Counted from the stretch's first letter, positions 16,358 through 25,941 are shown. The stretch: DNA of 64,000 bases from Bacteroidales bacterium (GCA_020636845.1 JACJXD010000008.1:1-64000), one strand, 5' to 3'. The notes: generated by a model not told the origin, from the sequence alone. Numbers and translations are program-made.

Positions 16358-16858
16358 ATGATAGAACTACTTAAAACAGATATTACTAAACTTAATGTTG
16401 ATGCAATTGTAAATGCAGCAAATTCCAGTTTGCTAGGAGGTGGAGGAGTGGATGGTGCTATACATAGAGCAGCAGGTCCCCAGTTGCTTGCAGAATGCAG
16501 GCTGTTGGGTGGATGTCCGACCGGAGAAGCGAAGATTACAAAAGGTTATAATTTACCGGCAAAGTATGTTATTCATACTGTCGGTCCAATTTGGTATGGG
16601 GGAATTAGGAATGAGCCTGAGTTGCTTAGAAATGCCTATTTAAATAGTTTGAAATTAGCTTTACAGAATAGGTTAAGTTCAATTGCTTTTCCTAATATTA
16701 GTACGGGAGTTTACGGTTTTCCAAAGCAAACAGCAGCCGAAATAGCCATAAGAGTTGTAAATAACTTTATTAAAGAAAACAAGTATCCTCAAAAGGTAAT
16801 ATTTGCTTGCTTCGACGACGAGAACTATTCTATATACAAGGAACTGTTAAATCAATAA
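16358..16858 (+). CDS. Macro-domain protein (ADP-ribose hydrolase, YmdB-like)
   Basis: A stand-alone 166-aa macro domain that binds ADP-ribose and probably removes acetyl or ADP-ribosyl groups. The family signatures VDAIVNAANSSLLGGGGVDGAIH (about 14-36) and a glycine-rich distal loop ISTGVYGFP (near 120-128) are intact, including the Asn and Asp used in catalysis by MacroD-type enzymes. It covers the full length of the family. It converges on the sigma-54 regulator with only 3 nt between the two stops. Substrate is unknown. Confidence 0.93.
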   Translation: MIELLKTDITKLNVDAIVNAANSSLLGGGGVDGAIHRAAGPQLLAECRLLGGCPTGEAKITKGYNLPAKYVIHTVGPIWYGGIRNEPELLRNAYLNSLKLALQNRLSSIAFPNISTGVYGFPKQTAAEIAIRVVNNFIKENKYPQKVIFACFDDENYSIYKELLNQ

Positions 16859-16861
16859 TCA

Positions 16862-18247
16862 TTAGATATTTATACCGTATTTTTCCATTCTTCTGTCCAA
16901 TGCCTGTCGGGTAATGTTTAACAGTTGAGCGGCTTCGGTTTTATGGTATCCTGTTTTTTCCAAAGCTTTCATTATAAGTATTTTTTCAACTTTGTCTAGG
17001 TCGAATAGGTCTATGCCTATGCTTGTAGATGCTGCTTGTTCGTCAATTTTTCCAATTAACCCGGTAAAGTTTTTAAGGGTTAATTTCGATCCGTCCACTA
17101 AAATAAGAGCTCTTTCAACCATGTTACGTAGCTCTCTTACATTTCCCGGGAAGTTGTAGTTAACAAGGCTTGTAATAATATCCTCGTCGTAGCTGGAAAT
17201 TTTTTTCCCAAGTTTCTTTGAATAAAATTTAAGGTAATAATCGAATAGAACAGGAATATCTTCGCGCCTTTCGCGCAAGGGTGGAATATGAATAACAAAA
17301 GAGTTTAACCGATAGTATAGGTCGCTACGGAATTTACCGTTTTCGATTAGTTTTTCAATTTCTTGATTAGTTGCTGCAATAATTCGAACATCTACGGGAA
17401 TATCGGTGCTAGAGCCAATTCTTCTAACCTTGCGTTCTTCCAATACTCTTAGCAGTTTCGATTGCATTGCCGGTTGCATTTCGACAACTTCATCCAGAAA
17501 AAGTGTTCCTCCATGCGCAACCTCAAACCATCCGGCTTTATCTTCCGTAGCTCCCGTAAAAGAGCCTTTTTTATGACCAAAAAATTCACTCTCGAAAAGG
17601 GATTCGGGAATTGCAGAGCAGTTTACAGCGTAAAAGTAAGAGTTTTTTCGCTCGCTAAGGAAATGAATTCCTCTGGCTATTAATTCTTTACCCGTTCCAC
17701 TTTCGCCGGTTATGAGCACTGAGGTATCGTTGGTTTTGGCAACTTTACCCATGAGCTCTACAACTTGGTTAATTGCCGTTGAATTTCCAAGTATGTCGTT
17801 ACCGATACTTTCGATTAAATCGCGACTTAGTAAATTATAGGTTTGGTTTATTTCTTTATACTGACTTTGCAGCGTTATGTAACGCTTGGTACGTTGAATG
17901 GCTGCACGCATATCTAAAAGTCTGAAAGGCTTAGTGAAGAATTCTACAGCACCTAATCGCATGGCTTGTATTACGGCATCCATGTCGCCATGGCCTGTTA
18001 TCATAATTACCTCGATGGTAGGGTACTGTTCTTTTACGTTTTTTAAAACGGTAAGGCCATCCATTTCGGGCAGTTTAAGGTCGAGGATAAGAATATCTAT
18101 CTCGGTAGCCTTTAAAACCTCAAAACCTTTGGATGGTCTGTCGGCTAAAAATACGCTAAACCCTTCGTTTTCTAGAAATTCCTTAATTTCATCTCTGAAA
18201 ACTTTTTCGTCGTCAAGTACTAGTATCCTAACATCTTTCACTGTCAT
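16862..18247 (-). CDS. NtrC-family sigma-54-dependent response regulator
   Basis: 461 aa from the ATG at 18247 (MTVKDVRILV), 22 nt after the kinase stop; a longer in-frame start at 18316 would overlap the kinase gene. Receiver: Asp56 (LILDLKLPEMDG) and Lys106. AAA+ domain: Walker A GESGTGKE at 181-188, sigma-54 contact loop GSFTGA at 228-233, Walker B GGTLFLDE near 246-253. A Fis-type helix-turn-helix lies at the end (HKTEAAQLLNITRQALDRR). The contact loop has Ser in place of the usual Ala, a natural variant. It is co-transcribed with the upstream TPR kinase, its likely partner. Targets are unknown. Confidence 0.94.
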   Translation of the reverse strand: MTVKDVRILVLDDEKVFRDEIKEFLENEGFSVFLADRPSKGFEVLKATEIDILILDLKLPEMDGLTVLKNVKEQYPTIEVIMITGHGDMDAVIQAMRLGAVEFFTKPFRLLDMRAAIQRTKRYITLQSQYKEINQTYNLLSRDLIESIGNDILGNSTAINQVVELMGKVAKTNDTSVLITGESGTGKELIARGIHFLSERKNSYFYAVNCSAIPESLFESEFFGHKKGSFTGATEDKAGWFEVAHGGTLFLDEVVEMQPAMQSKLLRVLEERKVRRIGSSTDIPVDVRIIAATNQEIEKLIENGKFRSDLYYRLNSFVIHIPPLRERREDIPVLFDYYLKFYSKKLGKKISSYDEDIITSLVNYNFPGNVRELRNMVERALILVDGSKLTLKNFTGLIGKIDEQAASTSIGIDLFDLDKVEKILIMKALEKTGYHKTEAAQLLNITRQALDRRMEKYGINI

Positions 18248-18269
18248 AATTTTTATAGTCAATATTTTA

Positions 18270-20513
18270 TTATTCTCGTGGAATGGAAATCTCAAAAAGC
18301 GTGTATTCACCTTCAACGCTTTCTACTTTAATATCGCCCAGCAAGTCTTTTATAAAGCCGTAGGAAATGGAAAGTCCAAGACCTGTTCCTTTTTCTTCGC
18401 CTTTAGTGGTAAAAAATGGGTCGAATATTTTGTCTATATTTTTTTGTGAAATTCCAGTTCCGTTATCTTTAAAGGTAATTACGTAGTGAGTATCGTTTTT
18501 TCGCGTTTTAATCTCAATACATTTTTGGTACTTATTGTCATTGGCTTGTTTTTGTTTTTCTTCAAGGGCGAATTTTGCGTTCGAAAGGAGGTTTAACAAT
18601 ACCTGTTCTAATTTGTACTTATCGGCGGTAATATTTCCTATGCCTTCGTCCAAATCTAGGTTGATGGTTACCCCGTGATTTTCGTATTGTGCCGATACCA
18701 TGAATAGTGAACTTTTAACAATGTCGTTAATGTTGACGTAGGTAAACGACACCGGTTTTTGTACCCTGGAAAAGTATCGGATGTGGTCGATTATTTTTTT
18801 GATTCGTTCAACATTCTCGAAAAGGGTGTTTATTTTATCTTTTAGGTATTCCTCGTTGCAATGATGATCTTGAATTCGTATAAGAAGGTTGTCGAGTCCC
18901 ATTGAAATACCGCCTAAAGGTTGGTTAATTTCGTGGGCAATACCTGCTGCAAGCGTTCCCAATGATTCTAACTTTGATTTTTGAGCAAGTAGTATTTGTT
19001 GCTTTTCCTGTTTTTTTACTTCGTTAATCATCCTTTTTTCTAGGGACTTGTTTATTTCGGTAATGCGCTGCTCGGTTTCGCGTTGCTTTTGAATTTCCTT
19101 TTTATTGTTTCTGTAAAGCATTATAAGCGTAAAAAGTAGAATTGAAACAATAGATGCAACAAGGATAAGGATACGTGTTTGATATCGGGTTTTTGCAAGT
19201 TGAAGTTTTTGAATTTCGGCGTTTTGCTTTAGTATTTCGTTTTCCTTTTCTTTTTGTGTGATTTCGTAAAGAATTTGAAGTTTTTCCAGTTTTTGTCCGG
19301 TTTCGTCGCTGTAAATGGAATCGCGTATTTCAATCCACATTTTATAAAAATCTAGCGATTCTTTATAACGTCCTTGTGCTTCGCTGATTAGTGCTAAATA
19401 CCTGTAAACATCAGCTTTAGATTCTGTCAGGTTATTTGTCTTTGCCGATTTTAGCGCGCGGTTAAGAAACCGATTTGCCGTAGGATAATCGCCAAGGGCA
19501 AAGTAGCTGGTCGATATTTTTACAAGGGCAGTTATAGTATTATTAATGTCATGTGCATTTTCCGAAAGTGTTAATAGTTGGTTATAAAAGTTTATTGCTT
19601 CGTTCAGGTTTCCTTTTTCAAAACTTACATTTCCCAACCCTTTTAGGGATTCCAGAACGCCTGATGTATCCGAAGTGAGCATACTTGTGTTATACGCCAA
19701 GTTTTGGTATTGAAATGCACTGTCGTATTTTTGGATTAAGTAGTAGGATAGGGCAACTTCCCTTAGTGCGCTCGAGTATTTAACAGAATCAGAAGCCTTT
19801 ATAAAAGTTTCGGAAGCAATTTTAAAGTACCCGAGACCTTCACGAATTTCTCCTAGATTTCGAAGAGCAATCCCTTTCTTCATGAAGGCATTAGCCTTAA
19901 TTCTGTCTCTAAAAATTATTTTACTTCCATCGAAACGCGAAGTAATTTCTATTATTTGCGAAAATACTTGTTGTGCTTTCTTAAAATTACCCTGTTTTAT
20001 GTACAGGTCGCCCAAATATTCAACTAGTTTGATGTATAAGTTAATATTGCTGTACTTGCCATATTCCCCGGAACCTTTTTCGAGTGTTTTTATTGCCAGT
20101 TCGGTGTTTTTTGCGGCATCGTAAACTTTGGCTATCCCAATGTAAATTTTAGCCAGAATGTCATAATCGCTAGTGTTTTCAAACAGACTTAATGCCCTGT
20201 TATAGTATCGAATGGCATTTTCAAATTGATTTAGTTGAAAATTAGCTTCGGCTAAAAGAATAAGGGAGGAGGCTTCTCCGTATAAATCTGCCTTTTTTTT
20301 GGCAAGGACTAATGCCTGAAGCCCTAAATCGAGCGATTTATCAGGATTCTTAAGAATTATATCTTGTCCCTCGTATAGTAAATTTGATACTTTCGGTGTG
20401 GCAATTTCCTGTGGCTTTGCAAGTAACGTATCGGATTGAGAAAAAGCATTGCCGCTATAAAGTAGTATATTTAATACTATTGTTAGTATGTAATATCTTG
20501 GGGTTTTATACAT
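18270..20513 (-). CDS. TPR-containing sensor histidine kinase
   Basis: 747 aa: signal peptide (to about residue 26), seven or more tetratricopeptide repeats over about 40-410 (for example LGDLYIKQGNFKKAQQVF), a short coiled coil, one membrane helix near 445-465 (ILILVASIVSILLFTLIML), a second coiled coil, a kinase core with His527 in AGIAHEINQPLGG, and an ATPase domain with DNGTGISQKNIDKIFDPFFTTK. The TPRs are periplasmic if the signal peptide is used, so the sensor probably reads a protein partner. It forms an operon with the NtrC-type regulator. Cognate pairing is inferred from adjacency. Confidence 0.92.
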   Translation of the reverse strand: MYKTPRYYILTIVLNILLYSGNAFSQSDTLLAKPQEIATPKVSNLLYEGQDIILKNPDKSLDLGLQALVLAKKKADLYGEASSLILLAEANFQLNQFENAIRYYNRALSLFENTSDYDILAKIYIGIAKVYDAAKNTELAIKTLEKGSGEYGKYSNINLYIKLVEYLGDLYIKQGNFKKAQQVFSQIIEITSRFDGSKIIFRDRIKANAFMKKGIALRNLGEIREGLGYFKIASETFIKASDSVKYSSALREVALSYYLIQKYDSAFQYQNLAYNTSMLTSDTSGVLESLKGLGNVSFEKGNLNEAINFYNQLLTLSENAHDINNTITALVKISTSYFALGDYPTANRFLNRALKSAKTNNLTESKADVYRYLALISEAQGRYKESLDFYKMWIEIRDSIYSDETGQKLEKLQILYEITQKEKENEILKQNAEIQKLQLAKTRYQTRILILVASIVSILLFTLIMLYRNNKKEIQKQRETEQRITEINKSLEKRMINEVKKQEKQQILLAQKSKLESLGTLAAGIAHEINQPLGGISMGLDNLLIRIQDHHCNEEYLKDKINTLFENVERIKKIIDHIRYFSRVQKPVSFTYVNINDIVKSSLFMVSAQYENHGVTINLDLDEGIGNITADKYKLEQVLLNLLSNAKFALEEKQKQANDNKYQKCIEIKTRKNDTHYVITFKDNGTGISQKNIDKIFDPFFTTKGEEKGTGLGLSISYGFIKDLLGDIKVESVEGEYTLFEISIPRE

Positions 20514-20539
20514 ATTAGTCCCTTAAAGCAATAAAGATA

Positions 20540-20551
20540 GCCAATATTGGC
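20540..20551. promoter_or_regulatory. Perfect 12-bp palindrome between divergent genes
   Basis: GCCAATATTGGC lies between the kinase (minus) and the prenyltransferase (plus), 27 nt upstream of the kinase start and 50 nt from the other. The position fits a shared operator. It could also be chance. Confidence 0.35.
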
Positions 20552-20601
20552 AAAAAAGAATACATTTGAATAAAATTTGTAACGGTTCATCTATATAAAA
20601 A

Positions 20602-21462
20602 ATGATAGATAAGATTAGAAATTATATGACTTTGGTTAAGTTTAGTCATACTGTTTTTGCAATGCCTTTTGCTTTTATTGGTTTTTTCTTGGCGTACCGA
20701 CATGCTGCTTCGGAGTTGAGTATAAGGTTGTTGTTGCTTATTGTTTTGTGTATGGTTTTTGCACGGACAGCAGCTATGAGTTTTAACCGTTTAGTCGATC
20801 GTCGTATCGATGCCATAAATCCCAGAACAAGGAATAGGGAAATCCCTAAAGGAATTATTACTCCTCGTGCTACGGCTTTTTTTGTTGCGGCTAATTCAAT
20901 ATTATTTATGGTAACAACCTTCTTTATAAATAGGTTGGTTTTTTACCTTTCGCCTATTGCACTTGCCATCGTACTTTTTTACAGTTACACTAAGCGTTTT
21001 ACTTACTTTTGCCACTTTGTGCTTGGAACCGGTTTAGCTTTGGCTCCCATAGGTGCTTACTTGTCGGTTACAGGGAGATTTTCGCTGTTGCCACTTTTGT
21101 ATAGTACAATAGTGCTGTTGTGGGTGTCGGGTTTCGACATTATTTACTCGCTTCAGGACGAACAATTCGATAAAACCGAGAGGTTGAAGTCCATACCCGC
21201 AAGGTTTGGAGCGAAAAAGTCGTTGATAATAGCATCGGTGTTGCATACATTTGTTGTAATAATTGTAGTTTTTATAGGTGTTTGGTTTAACTTTGATTAT
21301 TGGTATTGGATTGGTGCGGTTTTATTTACGGTGTTGTTGGTTTATCAGCATAGAATTGTTAAACCGAACGATATTTCTAGGGTAAATTTGGCTTTTGCTA
21401 CTACCAATGGGATGGCTAGTATTTTATTTGCAGTTTTTAATATTTTGAGCATTATTTTCTAA
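20602..21462 (+). CDS. UbiA-family prenyltransferase (probable menaquinone/MqnP type)
   Basis: Integral membrane prenyltransferase of 286 aa with about eight helices. Both Mg-prenyl-diphosphate motifs are present: NRLVDRRID (near 73-81) and YSLQDEQFD (near 189-197). The start MIDKIRNYMTLVKFSHTVFAMPFA and the length match the 4-hydroxybenzoate/MqnP branch. Anaerobic Bacteroidota make menaquinone, so attachment of a prenyl chain to a menaquinone precursor is the likely role; no other menaquinone gene is nearby to decide between the classical and futalosine routes. Confidence 0.85.
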   Translation: MIDKIRNYMTLVKFSHTVFAMPFAFIGFFLAYRHAASELSIRLLLLIVLCMVFARTAAMSFNRLVDRRIDAINPRTRNREIPKGIITPRATAFFVAANSILFMVTTFFINRLVFYLSPIALAIVLFYSYTKRFTYFCHFVLGTGLALAPIGAYLSVTGRFSLLPLLYSTIVLLWVSGFDIIYSLQDEQFDKTERLKSIPARFGAKKSLIIASVLHTFVVIIVVFIGVWFNFDYWYWIGAVLFTVLLVYQHRIVKPNDISRVNLAFATTNGMASILFAVFNILSIIF

Positions 21463-21527
21463 ATAGGGCGCAATTATTTAGAAAGATATGTGTCTAATAA
21501 AGGTTTAATCACTCAAACACATTAATT

Positions 21528-21956
21528 ATGAGAACTTTTCGTTTTTTTATTTTTGCAGGAATATCCGTGATGTTATTTTCTTGTGGACAAAAAAAATCTT
21601 CAAGCAACCAGGAGCAGCAGCTAACTTTTACAGAAATTAGCATTGATAGTTTAACGCTAAATCCGGCTGTTTTTGAAGGTGACACCGTTCAGTTTGTTGC
21701 AAATGTCGATCATGTTTGTAAGCATACGGGGCGTAAATTGGTTGTTTTTGGAGCAAATCCGGAGCAATCTATTAAGGTTATGGCAACTAATGCTGTTCCC
21801 AATTTTGACCCCAGTTTAAACGGTGCTACTGTTGAGGTTGTTGGAGTAGTAAAAGGTGTTGCTAGCGAGCAAGCCGAGTCGTGCGAAACACATTCTGCTG
21901 ATTCCACAATTGCAATTACTTACACAGTTGATTGCCTTTCGGTAAAGGTTAAGTAG
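21528..21956 (+). CDS. Lipoprotein of unknown function
   Basis: 142 aa with a lipobox (MLFSC, Cys19) followed by a Ser/Gln-rich linker and a small beta-rich domain (about 35-142) that may be an OB-like barrel (VFEGDTVQFVANVDHVC; GATVEVVGVVKGVA). Several Cys and His residues (HVCKHTGRK; ESCETH) could bind a metal, which I infer only from their spacing. It follows the prenyltransferase by 65 nt and precedes the PepSY protein on the same strand. Confidence 0.75.
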   Translation: MRTFRFFIFAGISVMLFSCGQKKSSSNQEQQLTFTEISIDSLTLNPAVFEGDTVQFVANVDHVCKHTGRKLVVFGANPEQSIKVMATNAVPNFDPSLNGATVEVVGVVKGVASEQAESCETHSADSTIAITYTVDCLSVKVK

Positions 21957-22115
21957 AAAAAATTAGGAGAAGAAACGTCCTCGTTTACGGTAAAAGTATA
22001 ATCGAAACGGGGTGTTTCTCTCAGGTTGATTTGATATAAAATATTTTTTAAAAAGATATAATACATTTTGTTTGGGAAAAACAGATTTCGGTTAATTTGA
22101 TTAAAAAGGGTATAA

Positions 22116-22667
22116 ATGAAAATACGAAAACTTTTCAGGGTTGTTCATCGCGATTTTAGTTACTTTTTTACCGGTATGATTTTAATTTACGCGGTAACTG
22201 GAATTTTGCTGAACCATGCACGCGATTGGAATCCGTATTATGTAATCGACGTTAAAACAGTGGATTTTAAGTTACCTTCCGATACTGCTAAAATCAATAA
22301 GGAATTGCTTTCTAATTTGCTAATGCCTTATGGCGAGAATACTATCAAATCGTATTACTATACATCGCCAACCTCTTTGAAAATATTTGTGAAGGATGGA
22401 ACGGTAACAGCCAATTTATCGGAAGGAAATGCTTTAATCGAGCGAAGTTTCCAAAGACCTGTTCTTTACCAGTTAAATTTTATGCACAGGAATCGTCCAA
22501 GTTCATGGTGGACTTGGTTCAGCGATATATTTGCTGCTTCGCTTATAATCATAACCATTACTGGTATTTTTCTGATTAAAGGGAAAAATGGAATAACTCG
22601 TCGGGGTGCAATTCTTATTTCTGCAGGGTTAATATTACCCATAGTTGCCATGTTTTTATTTTTTTAG
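22116..22667 (+). CDS. PepSY-type membrane protein
   Basis: 183 aa with three or four membrane helices: one or two near the N-terminus (FFTGMILIYAVTGILL) and two at the C-terminus (DIFAASLIIITITGIFLI; GAILISAGLILPIVAMFLFF), with a soluble domain of about 90 residues between. The layout and N-terminal VHRDFSYFFTGMILIYAVTGILLNHAR match PepSY-associated membrane proteins, which often accompany iron or redox functions. The sequence is short for the full PepSY_TM family, as in the small Bacteroidota versions. Confidence 0.75.
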   Translation: MKIRKLFRVVHRDFSYFFTGMILIYAVTGILLNHARDWNPYYVIDVKTVDFKLPSDTAKINKELLSNLLMPYGENTIKSYYYTSPTSLKIFVKDGTVTANLSEGNALIERSFQRPVLYQLNFMHRNRPSSWWTWFSDIFAASLIIITITGIFLIKGKNGITRRGAILISAGLILPIVAMFLFF

Positions 22668-23009
22668 GGGCGTTTTTGAGCCTATTGAACCTTCCTTAAA
22701 AAATTAAGAATCGTTTATCAGGATAGACGCAACTTCTATTTTATATAGAATAAAGTCTTCATAAGTTTACTTGCAAAATTTATTGCAATCGGTTGCATAA
22801 TTTCACCTCAAGTTAATTAACTTTGTCATGGTTAAAAGCAACCCATACAATGCTGAACGACTTATACATAAAATTCGGAGCAAAGTACGTTTTCCTCAAT
22901 GTTAAAAACAGGGATAAATTCTAATCCCTAGGTCTCTCTTTGGCTAATAAGCCACATTCTATTTTACATCATTAACTATTTTTAAAATTAACTTTTTAAC
23001 ATTACTACT
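22668..23009. other. Long leader and promoter region of tnaA
   Basis: 342 nt. It holds the promoter at 22793-22825 and two small hairpins in the transcript: GGGAT/ATCCC (22911-22928) and TGGCT/AGCCA (22941-22954). Neither has a T-run. I found no Trp-containing leader peptide like TnaC. Confidence 0.5.
22793..22825 (+). promoter_or_regulatory. Promoter for tnaA
   Basis: TTG (22793-22795), 22-nt spacer and TAACTTTG (22818-22825). Transcription would start near 22830, leaving a 180-nt leader. Confidence 0.55.
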
Positions 23010-24383
23010 ATGGAATTACCATTTGCCGAATCATTTAAAATTAAAATGGTTGAACCTTTAAAAAGGAGTACTCGCGAAGAACGTGAAAAATGGATAAAGG
23101 AAGCAAAGTACAATTTGTTTAATCTTAGGAGCGATCAGGTTTTCATTGATTTGCTTACAGACTCCGGGACTGGCGCTATGAGCGACAGACAATGGGGCGC
23201 AATTATGACAGGCGACGAAAGTTATGCAGGTGCTTCGTCGTATTTTAACATGAAGAATGCCATTAAGAACATTCTTGGTTTCGACTATTTTATGCCTACA
23301 CATCAAGGTCGTGCTGCCGAAAATGTTTTATTTTCCGTATTGGTAAAAGAAGGCGATTTTGTACCGGGCAACTCTCATTTCGATACTACAAAGGGACACA
23401 TTGAGTTTCGTAAAGCTCATGCAGTTGACTGTACTATAGATGAGGCTGCTGATACCGAGTTGTATCATCCTTTTAAAGGGAATGTCGATCCCGTTAAGCT
23501 CGATAACTTTTTGAAGGATCATAAGGATAAGGTGCCTTTTGTAATTGTTACCATTACAAATAATACAGCAGGTGGTCAACCTGTATCGATGGCAAATCTT
23601 AAAAAGGTTAGAGAGATTTGTAGCAAGTACGGAAAGATATTGGTGTTCGATTCTGCCCGTTTTGCCGAGAACGCTTATTTCATTAAAGTTCGTGAAGAAG
23701 GATATGCCAATAAAACTATTAAGGAGATTGTTAAGGAAATGATGTCCTACGCCGATGCAATGACAATGAGTAGTAAAAAGGATGCCATTGTAAATATGGG
23801 TGGTTTTATTGCAATGCGTAGTTACGAACTTTGGCGCGAGTGTTCAACTTTCAACATTATGTTCGAAGGTTTTGTTACCTATGGCGGCATGTCGGGAAGG
23901 GATATGAACGCCTTGGCTGTTGGTCTTGACGAAGGAACCGAGTTCGATTACTTGGAAACACGAATTAAGCAGGTTGAATATTTGGGCAACAGGTTAAAAG
24001 AGTTTGGAATTCCGTTCCAGTATCCTGCCGGTGGGCACGCCATTTTTATCGATGCAAATAAAGTTCTACCCAATATTCCAAAAGAAGAACTTCGGGCACA
24101 AACGCTGGCTGTAGAATTATATGTAGAAGCAGGTATTCGTGGTGTTGAAATTGGCACTTTGCTTGCAGATAGAGACCCCGATACTCATGAGAATAGATAT
24201 CCAAAGTTGGAGTTATTGCGATTGGCTATTCCGCGTAGGGTTTATACCAATAACCACATGGATGTTGTTGCCGTTGCGTTAAAGAATGTTTTCGACAGAA
24301 GGACACAAATAACAAAAGGATTAAAAATTGTATGGGAAGCGCCCATTATGAGGCACTTTACCGTTGAAATGGAAAGAGCATAA
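23010..24383 (+). CDS. tnaA: Tryptophanase (tryptophan indole-lyase)
   Basis: A PLP enzyme that cleaves L-tryptophan to indole, pyruvate and ammonia. The 457-aa sequence belongs to the beta-eliminating lyase family shared with tyrosine phenol-lyase, with PLP lysine Lys257 in SSKKD. Residues that separate the two activities point to tryptophanase: Asp in HFDTTKGH (Thr in tyrosine phenol-lyase), Ile in GVEIGT where the phenol-lyase has its substrate Arg, and His in MRHFTVEM where the phenol-lyase has Phe. It is monocistronic with a long leader and a strong terminator; no tryptophan permease follows. Confidence 0.9.
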   Translation: MELPFAESFKIKMVEPLKRSTREEREKWIKEAKYNLFNLRSDQVFIDLLTDSGTGAMSDRQWGAIMTGDESYAGASSYFNMKNAIKNILGFDYFMPTHQGRAAENVLFSVLVKEGDFVPGNSHFDTTKGHIEFRKAHAVDCTIDEAADTELYHPFKGNVDPVKLDNFLKDHKDKVPFVIVTITNNTAGGQPVSMANLKKVREICSKYGKILVFDSARFAENAYFIKVREEGYANKTIKEIVKEMMSYADAMTMSSKKDAIVNMGGFIAMRSYELWRECSTFNIMFEGFVTYGGMSGRDMNALAVGLDEGTEFDYLETRIKQVEYLGNRLKEFGIPFQYPAGGHAIFIDANKVLPNIPKEELRAQTLAVELYVEAGIRGVEIGTLLADRDPDTHENRYPKLELLRLAIPRRVYTNNHMDVVAVALKNVFDRRTQITKGLKIVWEAPIMRHFTVEMERA

Positions 24384-24404
24384 TTGTCCCACCCTTTAAA
24401 CCCC

Positions 24405-24452
24405 TTAGCCAATGGTTTGTTTATATAAACAGGCCATTGGCTAATTTTTTTT
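24405..24452 (+). terminator. Intrinsic terminator after tnaA
   Basis: TTAGCCAATGG (24405-24415) pairs perfectly with CCATTGGCTAA (24434-24444), followed by eight T. Confidence 0.88.
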
Positions 24453-24506
24453 GTACTTGGCAGAGCGTATTTTTTTTGCCTTCTTTGCATAATATTTTAT
24501 TAGGAG

Positions 24507-25856
24507 ATGAAGGATTTCACAACAGGAAGCGAGTCTAAGCATATTTTTCAATTTGCTTTACCAATGCTAATTGGTAATGTATTTCAGCAAATGTATAATA
24601 TTGTTGATAGTATTATTGTAGGTCGTTTCTTGGGCGATAAAGCATTAGCCGCTGTAGGTGCTTCATTTCCCATACTGTTTATGATTACAGCCCTTGTAGT
24701 TGGAATAGGAATAGGTGCAGGGGTTGTTATTTCGCAATATTTTGGGGCGAAAAAGTACGATGAAGTTCGTAAGGCATCCAATACCATTTTAATTTTTTTA
24801 ATGGTATCTGGGACAATAATAACTTTCATAGGAATTGTTAGTAGTAAATTTATTTTTCGCCTTTTGTTCCTCCCCGAGGAACTAATGGATCAGGCCATTG
24901 CGTACTTAAACGTTTACATGGCAGGAATGGTTGTTATGTTTGGGTATAACGCAATTTCAAGTATTTTAAGAGGAATTGGCGATTCTAAAACGCCGCTTTA
25001 CTTTCTAATTGTTGCAACGTTCTTAAATATTATTCTCGATCTGGTTTTTGTAGTTGTATTAAAATGGGGAATTTCCGGTGCTGCTTGGGCTACGGTAATT
25101 TCTCAAGGAGTAGCATTTGTTATAGCGATTATTTACCTGCAACAGCAAAATCACCTATTACGAATTAGTTTTCATGACTTAACTTTCGATTGGGCTATTT
25201 TCAGGCAAAGCGTAAAAATTGGCTTGCCTACGGGAATTCAACAAACTCTTGTAGCATTGGGCGGAATGGCGCTCATGGGAATTGTTAATACCTTTGGAAC
25301 GGCTGTAATTGCAGCGTATTCTGCAGCCAGCCGGGTCGATTCGTTAGCGGTAATCCCTACCATGAGCATAGGCGGAGCTTTGTCAGGCTTTGTAGGACAA
25401 AATGTTGGCGCTAATAAATTGGAAAGAGTAAAAAAAGGGTTAAAGGCTTCGCTTCGAATGGCTGTTATGTATTGCATTGTAATTAGTGCAGTAATGGTGT
25501 TATGGGGCGATAAAATTATGACGCTTTTTACAACTAGCGATGATGTGGTAAAAATAGGCCATCAGTATTTAATGGTGGTAGGCTTATTCTACTCGGTTTT
25601 TGCGGTGTTATTTTCCATAAATGGTTTATTAAGAGGAGCAGGTGCCGCATTAATTCCAATGTATATTACCTTATTGTCGTTGTGGTTGGTTCGAGTTCCC
25701 TTGGCATACTTGTTTAGTAAAGTTTTTCACATGGGCGCAGTTGGCATTTGGTGGGCAATTCCTTTTGGTTGGACAATGGGGGCTATTGCTGCGGTGTTGT
25801 ACTATAGGTATGGAAAATGGCAAAATAAATCTGTAGTAAAGTCCAATTTTACTTAG
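24507..25856 (+). CDS. MATE-family efflux transporter
   Basis: 449 aa with twelve predicted membrane helices in the two-fold MatE arrangement; first bundle from LPMLIGNVFQQMYNIVDSIIVGRFLG, second from about residue 240. Exports cationic drugs or metabolites in exchange for Na+ or H+. AGGAG lies directly against the ATG, too close to act as a ribosome site. It follows tnaA but is insulated by a terminator, so any link to indole export is only suggestive. Confidence 0.92.
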   Translation: MKDFTTGSESKHIFQFALPMLIGNVFQQMYNIVDSIIVGRFLGDKALAAVGASFPILFMITALVVGIGIGAGVVISQYFGAKKYDEVRKASNTILIFLMVSGTIITFIGIVSSKFIFRLLFLPEELMDQAIAYLNVYMAGMVVMFGYNAISSILRGIGDSKTPLYFLIVATFLNIILDLVFVVVLKWGISGAAWATVISQGVAFVIAIIYLQQQNHLLRISFHDLTFDWAIFRQSVKIGLPTGIQQTLVALGGMALMGIVNTFGTAVIAAYSAASRVDSLAVIPTMSIGGALSGFVGQNVGANKLERVKKGLKASLRMAVMYCIVISAVMVLWGDKIMTLFTTSDDVVKIGHQYLMVVGLFYSVFAVLFSINGLLRGAGAALIPMYITLLSLWLVRVPLAYLFSKVFHMGAVGIWWAIPFGWTMGAIAAVLYYRYGKWQNKSVVKSNFT

Positions 25857-25904
25857 TGTTGAAGAAGTTGATGATGGACAATGGCTAATTGATTGAAAAA
25901 GGTA

Positions 25905-25912
25905 TATATTTG
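25905..25912 (+). promoter_or_regulatory. -7 element upstream of the small conserved protein
   Basis: TATATTTG matches TAnnTTTG exactly and lies 30 nt before the ATG. No TTG at a standard distance. Confidence 0.45.
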
Positions 25913-25941
25913 CACAATCGGAAAATAATAAATTCTTAATT

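Noticed and set aside
20521..20560. Sigma-54-like promoter upstream of the TPR kinase
   Set aside because: On the minus strand GG and GC boxes are 11 nt apart; sigma-54 promoters need exactly 10.
22828..22905. 25-codon ORF in the tnaA leader as a TnaC-like leader peptide
   Set aside because: It has no Trp codon, and its ATG falls at or before the predicted transcript start. No Rho- or ribosome-stalling feature is visible.
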